Positions 6,086-9,649 of a stretch of DNA of 9,649 nucleotides are shown piece by piece. The DNA is from Treponema sp. GTDB taxonomy: Bacteria; Spirochaetota; Spirochaetia; Treponematales; Breznakiellaceae. The translations under genes and the position numbers were made by a program. The notes under the pieces are model-generated. The model was not told the origin of the DNA. It made no database searches and saw nothing but the letters and a program-made list of their open reading frames with translations. Position 1 is the first letter of the stretch. Each line of letters starts with the position of its first letter. Where the stretch lies: assembly GCA_031266695.1 (NCBI GenBank), contig JAISAK010000210.1:1-9649 (forward strand). Direction: 5' to 3'.

Positions 6086-9064
6086 ATGGGTAAAAGAAAA
6101 AATGTTTTTTTCTTCGGCGAAGGCAGGGCCGAAGGGGACGCGAAGATGAAAGATCTTCTCGGCGGCAAGGGCGCCAATCTTGCGGAGATGACCAACCTTG
6201 GCATACCTGTTCCGCCGGGTTTCACTATTTCTACCGAAGTGTGCGCCGCGTATTATGAAAACAAGGAAAAGTATCCCGCCGGTCTTGAAGAAGAAGTATT
6301 GGCGAATTTAAGGCGCCTTGAAAAAGTCCGGGGCAAGAAGCTGGGCGATCCCGGCGATCCCCTTCTTGTTTCGGTGCGTTCCGGAGCCGCGGTTTCCATG
6401 CCCGGCATGATGGACACCATCCTTAATTTGGGAATGAACGACAAGGCGGTACAAGGCCTTGCGCGCAGGACAGGCAATGTCCGTTTTTCATGGGACGCCT
6501 ACCGGCGTTTTATCCAGATGTACGGCGACGTTGTTCTGGGAGTAGCCCATGAAAAATTCGAAGAGGTTCTTGCCGCGGCGAAAAAAGCAAAACACGTTGA
6601 ACTGGATACCGGGCTTGATGCCGGGGACCTTGAAAAACTCGTCGAAGAATACAAAAAGATAGTTAAGCGGAACACCGGAAAGGATTTTCCCCAGCTTCCC
6701 CTGGAGCAGCTCTGGGGCGCAATCAACGCCGTTTTCGGCTCCTGGATGAATGAAAGGGCCATCAAGTACCGCCGGCTTAACGAGATAAAGGACCTCAAGG
6801 GAACGGCGGTCAACGTGCAGTCCATGGTCTTCGGCAATTTCGGCGACGATTCCGGTACGGGGGTTTGTTTCAGCCGCGATCCTTCCACCGGGATAAACGA
6901 ATTTTACGGTGAATATCTGATGAACGCCCAGGGCGAAGACGTTGTGGCGGGGATCAGAACTCCCGAGAAGATAGCCACCCTGGCAAAAAGGAATCCCGTA
7001 ATTTACAGACAGCTCGTAAACATTAAGAACAGGCTTGAAAAACATTTCAAAGACATGCAGGACATGGAATTCACCGTCCAGCAGGGCGAACTCTTCCTGC
7101 TCCAGACCCGGAACGGCAAGCGCGCCGGAACCGCGGCGGTGAAATGCGCGGTGGACATGGTGGCGGAAAAATTAATCGACAAAGAGGCCGCCATACTCAG
7201 GGTCAGTCCCGCTCATCTTGATCAGCTTCTCCATCCCATGATCGATTTTGCGGCGCTCAAGGGTTTAAAACCCATTACAAAGGGCCTTAACGCGTCGCCG
7301 GGCGCGGCCTGCGGGCGCATTGTTTTCACCGCGAAGGACGCCGAAACCTGGCACGAACGGGGTGAAAAAGTGCTTTTGGTGCGCAAAGATACCAGTCCCG
7401 AAGACATAGGCGGTATGGTGGTTTCCCAGGGGGTGCTTACCTCCACGGGAGGTATGACCAGCCACGCGGCGGTGGTTGCCCGCGGCATGGGAACCCCCTG
7501 CGTCGCCGGAGCCAAGGGCGTTTCCGTACAGGGCGGCGGCGCGGTCATCGCCGGAAAAACTTACAGAGAAGGGGACTGGCTTACCATCGACGGTTCCGCC
7601 GGCGACGTTTACGAAGGCCGCCTGTCCCTGATTTCCCCGGAAATTTCAAAGGATATGGATACCTTTCTCCGCTGGTGCGACGATGTGTGCAAGAACGCGG
7701 CGCGGGGAAAAATCAAGGGGTTTGAAATCAGAACCAACGCGGATCAGCCCGAGGACGCCAGGCGGGCCTTCGATTTCGGCGCCCAGGGCGTCGGCCTTTG
7801 CCGGACGGAACACATGTTCTTTGACAAAGAGAAGCTTATCCACTTCCGGGCGATGATCGTGGCCGATACCGAGGAGGAACGGAAACTTCAGCTTGCGAAG
7901 ATACTTCCCCTGCAGCAGAAGGATTTTTTCGGCATCTTCAAGGCGATGGAAGGGAGGCCCGTAACCATCAGGCTCCTGGATCCGCCCCTCCATGAATTTG
8001 TGCCCCACACCAGGGAAGAGGTGGAGGAACTTGCCGCCCACCTCAAGACGAGTCCCGAACTGCTTCAGCCGAAGATCGACAGGCTTATAGAAGCGAACCC
8101 CATGCTGGGGCACCGGGGCTGCCGCCTGGCGGTAAGTTATCCGGAAATATACGATATGCAGGTGGAAGCCCTCGGCCTGGCCGCGGTTGAATGTGTCAGG
8201 CAAAAAATTCCCGTTCAGCCTGAAATAATGATCCCCATTGTTATTACCGCGCGGGAACTCAAGCTGCTCCGTCCCAATGTGGAAAGGGTTCTTAAAAAAG
8301 TATTTGACGCATCGGGCCTTAAGGTGCCGGTCAAAATAGGAACTATGATAGAGGTGCCCCGCGCCGCTATCCGCGCGGCCCATATCGCGCGTTACGCGGA
8401 TTTTTTCAGCTTCGGAACCAACGATCTTACCCAGATGACTTTTGCCTTCAGCCGGGATGACGTGGCGTCGTTCCTTCCGATGTACCTGCAGAAGAATGTT
8501 CTTGACGTTGATCCCTTTAAGTCCATCGACGAAGACGGAGTGGGCGGATTGATGCGCTACGCGATCCGCGAAGGCCGTTCCGTGAGTCCCGATCTCAAGA
8601 TAGGAATCTGCGGCGAGCATGGCGGCGACCCGGCAACTATTGACTTTTGCTACAGAGCAGGTCTATCATATGTATCGTGTTCACCCTTCCGGGTACCACT
8701 TGCGCGTCTTGCCGGCGCACAGGCGGTTATAAACAATTCCGGAAAGAAAATAATCAAGGGAGGGGAGTCAGCGAAGACTGGTAAACCTACCGCTGCCAGG
8801 GTGAGTGGCAGTAAGAAAATACCTGCAAAGGGGGACAAGAGAATGGCAGTAACGACAGGAGCGGCGAAGAAACCTGCGGCGAAGAAGCCCGCGGTCAAAA
8901 AACCCGCTGCGAAGAAACCGGCGGTGAAAAAGCCCGCCGTGAAAAAACCTGCGGTCAAAAAAGCCGCGGACAAGAAACCTGCGGTGAAGAAGCCCGCGGT
9001 CAAAAAACCCGCTGCGAAAAAACCTGCGGTGAAGAAGCCCGTGGCCAAAAAACCCGCAAAATAA
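6086..9064 (+). CDS. ppdK: Pyruvate phosphate dikinase with histone H1-like lysine-rich C-terminal tail
   Basis: The enzyme interconverts PEP + AMP + PPi and pyruvate + ATP + Pi in the cytoplasm; PPi-linked glycolysis is common in anaerobic bacteria. The core is complete. The N-terminal ATP-binding domain has GGKGANLAEMTNLGIPVPPGF and SVRSGAAVSMPGMMDTILNL. The phosphohistidine domain has GGMTSHAAV with catalytic H460 (H455 in the Clostridium symbiosum enzyme). The PEP/pyruvate barrel has GVGLCRTEHMFF, IGTMIEVPRAA, FSFGTNDLTQMTF and ICGEHGG with catalytic C842. The usual end of the family, VPLARLAGAQA, falls near residue 880. The frame then continues for about 108 residues (885-992) with 36 Lys and 2 Arg against 3 acidic residues, ending in 13 (A/V)KKPA-type pentapeptides. 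The whole protein is 992 residues against roughly 880 for the family. The tail resembles bacterial histone H1-like and AlgP tails and suggests nucleic-acid or polyanion binding; its role here is unknown. A strong terminator follows, so ppdK appears to be transcribed alone. Confidence 0.95.
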   Translation: MGKRKNVFFFGEGRAEGDAKMKDLLGGKGANLAEMTNLGIPVPPGFTISTEVCAAYYENKEKYPAGLEEEVLANLRRLEKVRGKKLGDPGDPLLVSVRSGAAVSMPGMMDTILNLGMNDKAVQGLARRTGNVRFSWDAYRRFIQMYGDVVLGVAHEKFEEVLAAAKKAKHVELDTGLDAGDLEKLVEEYKKIVKRNTGKDFPQLPLEQLWGAINAVFGSWMNERAIKYRRLNEIKDLKGTAVNVQSMVFGNFGDDSGTGVCFSRDPSTGINEFYGEYLMNAQGEDVVAGIRTPEKIATLAKRNPVIYRQLVNIKNRLEKHFKDMQDMEFTVQQGELFLLQTRNGKRAGTAAVKCAVDMVAEKLIDKEAAILRVSPAHLDQLLHPMIDFAALKGLKPITKGLNASPGAACGRIVFTAKDAETWHERGEKVLLVRKDTSPEDIGGMVVSQGVLTSTGGMTSHAAVVARGMGTPCVAGAKGVSVQGGGAVIAGKTYREGDWLTIDGSAGDVYEGRLSLISPEISKDMDTFLRWCDDVCKNAARGKIKGFEIRTNADQPEDARRAFDFGAQGVGLCRTEHMFFDKEKLIHFRAMIVADTEEERKLQLAKILPLQQKDFFGIFKAMEGRPVTIRLLDPPLHEFVPHTREEVEELAAHLKTSPELLQPKIDRLIEANPMLGHRGCRLAVSYPEIYDMQVEALGLAAVECVRQKIPVQPEIMIPIVITARELKLLRPNVERVLKKVFDASGLKVPVKIGTMIEVPRAAIRAAHIARYADFFSFGTNDLTQMTFAFSRDDVASFLPMYLQKNVLDVDPFKSIDEDGVGGLMRYAIREGRSVSPDLKIGICGEHGGDPATIDFCYRAGLSYVSCSPFRVPLARLAGAQAVINNSGKKIIKGGESAKTGKPTAARVSGSKKIPAKGDKRMAVTTGAAKKPAAKKPAVKKPAAKKPAVKKPAVKKPAVKKAADKKPAVKKPAVKKPAAKKPAVKKPVAKKPAK
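8843..9064 (+). CDS. Possible internal start giving a free 73-residue KKPA histone-like peptide
   Basis: Within the ppdK tail, in the same frame, ATG 8843 (residue M920) is preceded by AAGGGGG at 8828-8834 with eight bases between, a near-ideal ribosome site. Translation from here would give MAVTTGA followed by the 13 repeats: 27 Lys and one acidic residue, the size and make-up of small bacterial H1-like proteins. The start signal is seen directly; whether it is used is inference. The tail may once have been a separate gene fused to ppdK, or the site may be chance. Confidence 0.3.
   Translation: MAVTTGAAKKPAAKKPAVKKPAAKKPAVKKPAVKKPAVKKAADKKPAVKKPAVKKPAAKKPAVKKPVAKKPAK
8864..9058 (+). repeat. 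15-bp tandem repeat array (13 units) coding for (A/V)KKPA
   Basis: Thirteen units of 15 bp each encode one pentapeptide. Eleven end in KKPA; the 7th reads VKKAA and the 12th VKKPV, and the 8th begins with Asp. At DNA level 8867-8913 and 8972-9018 match at 46 of 47 bases, offset by 105 bp or seven units. This suggests a block duplication or recent slippage rather than codon convergence. Confidence 0.9.
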
Positions 9065-9080
9065 GCCTGCGAAGGCTCAT

Positions 9081-9101
9081 TCAAGAAAAGGTTTTTCTTG
9101 A
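9081..9101 (+). terminator. Upstream hairpin of a tandem terminator
   Basis: TCAAGAAAA (9081-9089) pairs perfectly with TTTTCTTGA (9093-9101) around a three-base loop. It lies 16 bases after the ppdK stop and directly abuts the main terminator. Its stem is A/U-rich, so it may act as a 3'-end stabiliser or be only accessory. Confidence 0.45.
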
Positions 9102-9132
9102 AAAAGACACCGGTTCATACCGGTGTCTTTTT
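9101..9132 (+). terminator. Rho-independent terminator of ppdK
   Basis: AAAAAGACACCGGT (9101-9114) pairs perfectly with ACCGGTGTCTTTTT (9119-9132), a 14-bp stem with the four-base loop TCAT, and the T run continues for two more bases. The symmetric A run and T run would let it end transcription from the opposite strand as well. Confidence 0.93.
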
Positions 9133-9227
9133 TTATGCCTCCCCGGAAACTTCGGCCCTCTGTAATGCCTCATTTCAAAATGTTACCGTTGAAACAAACC
9201 CTATAGTTTTTGTCGAGCTTCGTATCC

Positions 9228-9261
9228 CGGCCTCTTCCCCATCATTAAAAAGATATGCAAG
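9228..9261 (+). repeat. Degenerate copy 1 of the dispersed repeat
   Basis: It matches the core of the two later copies (9373-9406 and 9564-9597) at 27 of 34 bases without gaps. It is the most diverged of the three, so the array is not a fresh duplication. Confidence 0.6.
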
Positions 9262-9294
9262 GTAACAGGCTCTGCCCCGCCCCGCGGCGCGTTC

Positions 9295-9312
9295 GCCCGG
9301 CTAAAGCCGGGC
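9295..9312. repeat. Hairpin GCCCGGC-TAAA-GCCGGGC in repeat unit 1
   Basis: A perfect 7-bp GC-rich stem closes a TAAA loop. No T run follows, so it is not a terminator. Unit 2 has a hairpin with the same TAAA loop at the equivalent place (9438-9449) but a different stem, which suggests the fold rather than the bases is kept. Confidence 0.55.
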
Positions 9313-9370
9313 TGCTATTGTTCCGCCCCACGAATGAAAAGAATATCTTCCATAGCGGGAGCGCCAAAAC

Positions 9371-9415
9371 CTCGGCTTCTTACCTATTGTAAAAAAGACA
9401 TGCAAGAAAAGACCT
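9371..9415 (+). repeat. Copy 2 of the dispersed repeat (45 bp)
   Basis: This 45-bp block, beginning CTCGGCTTCTTACC and ending AGAAAAGACCT, recurs without any mismatch at 9562-9606, 191 bp downstream. Confidence 0.92.
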
Positions 9416-9425
9416 TGTACCCCGC

Positions 9426-9462
9426 GGCGCGCTGCTCGGGTTAAAACCCTCGCGCCTTTTTT
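9426..9462 (+). terminator. Terminator-like hairpin inside repeat unit 2
   Basis: GGCGCG (9426-9431) pairs with CGCGCC (9451-9456). Inside, GGGT (9438-9441) pairs with ACCC (9446-9449) around TAAA, with an asymmetric internal loop between the two stems. Six T follow at 9457-9462. No upstream gene needs it apart from ppdK, which already has a better terminator. Confidence 0.35.
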
Positions 9463-9561
9463 CGGTACTGTGGCCTTTTTGTGCGCCGGGCGTGTGGCGT
9501 ATTGGTTAAATTAACAGCTCTCGATGGGCTGCTTTATTGCGCCCCGTGCGCGGCTTCATAT

Positions 9562-9606
9562 CTCGGCTTCTTACCTATTGTAAAAAAGACATGCAAGAAA
9601 AGACCT
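9562..9606 (+). repeat. Copy 3 of the dispersed repeat (45 bp)
   Basis: This copy is identical to 9371-9415 over all 45 bases. The sequence after it (TACCCC, then a GC-rich stretch) still resembles copy 2 for a few bases and then diverges. Its unit continues past the window end. Confidence 0.92.
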
Positions 9607-9649
9607 CATACCCCGAGCGGCCTTGCCTGCCCGGCGACTTCCTCATCAT

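Larger units (their letters stand above)
9133..9649. other. Gene-free region made of modular dispersed repeats
   Basis: No coding region with a ribosome site or recognisable product is visible. The stretch is built from at least three related units beginning near 9228, 9371 and 9562, spaced about 145 and 191 bp. Besides the core repeat, units 1 and 2 share CCCCGCGGCGCG (9280-9291 and 9420-9431) and a similar block GGGCTGCT...GCCCC (9309-9329 and 9526-9545). The last unit runs off the window end. Confidence 0.7.

Noticed and set aside
7646..8620. Minus-strand 324-residue open frame opposite ppdK
   Set aside because: It is antisense to the highly conserved PEP-binding domain of PPDK, with no recognisable motifs of its own.
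8650..9084. Minus-strand 144-residue frame with regular (T/A)AGFF repeats, looking like a membrane protein
   Set aside because: It is the exact antisense image of the KKPA tandem array; the hydrophobic periodicity follows from reading Lys/Ala/Pro codons backwards.
9255..9392. 45-codon open frame within repeat unit 1
   Set aside because: No ribosome site is visible. It is made of repeat sequence, and the equivalent frame in unit 2 stops after about 14 codons, so coding is not conserved between copies.
9481..9560. tRNA-like look of the stretch around GGTTAAATTAACAGC
   Set aside because: There is no GGTTCRANYCC T-arm, no matching acceptor stem, and no CCA or cloverleaf pairing.
9228..9649. CRISPR array
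   Set aside because: Repeats are 45 bp with spacers of about 100-150 bp, unequal in length and partly related to each other; no cas gene is near.

Overview
The window reads as a chromosomal segment of a spirochaete, most likely a Treponema-like anaerobe of the animal or termite gut. This is an inference from gene content: two adjacent signal peptidase I genes, a short HrpA-type DEAH helicase, and pyruvate phosphate dikinase. No rRNA or other marker gene is present to settle it.

Layout. Bases 1-371 hold no convincing gene. Most of this stretch is a 240-bp element (79-318) with 17-bp imperfect terminal inverted repeats and a perfect 9-bp target duplication, so it looks like a MITE or a non-autonomous IS remnant. 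It lies 54 bp in front of the first gene. A plus-strand cluster follows: lepB (372-1367), a second lepB-like gene (1383-2111) whose catalytic Ser position reads Thr, and hemW (2116-3393). Gaps of 15 and 4 bases suggest one transcript. hemW runs tail-to-tail into hrpA on the minus strand (3353-5953), and the two coding regions overlap by 41 bp. A 132-bp divergent intergenic region then separates hrpA from ppdK (6086-9064, plus strand), which ends at a strong tandem-hairpin terminator. The last roughly 500 bases (9133-9649) carry no supported gene but hold at least three copies of a dispersed, modular repeat.

The most unusual point is ppdK. A complete and apparently catalytically intact pyruvate phosphate dikinase continues in frame into a lysine-rich C-terminal tail of about 108 residues. 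The tail ends in 13 pentapeptides of the type (A/V)KKPA, like the tails of bacterial histone H1-like proteins. Inside the tail an ATG with a good Shine-Dalgarno sequence (8843) could also give a free 73-residue histone-like peptide.

Functionally the segment is mostly housekeeping: protein export (LepB), a radical-SAM heme chaperone-like protein (HemW), RNA remodelling (HrpA) and PPi-linked pyruvate/PEP metabolism (PpdK). Apart from the lepB-lepB-hemW cluster, the genes show no sign of belonging to one pathway.
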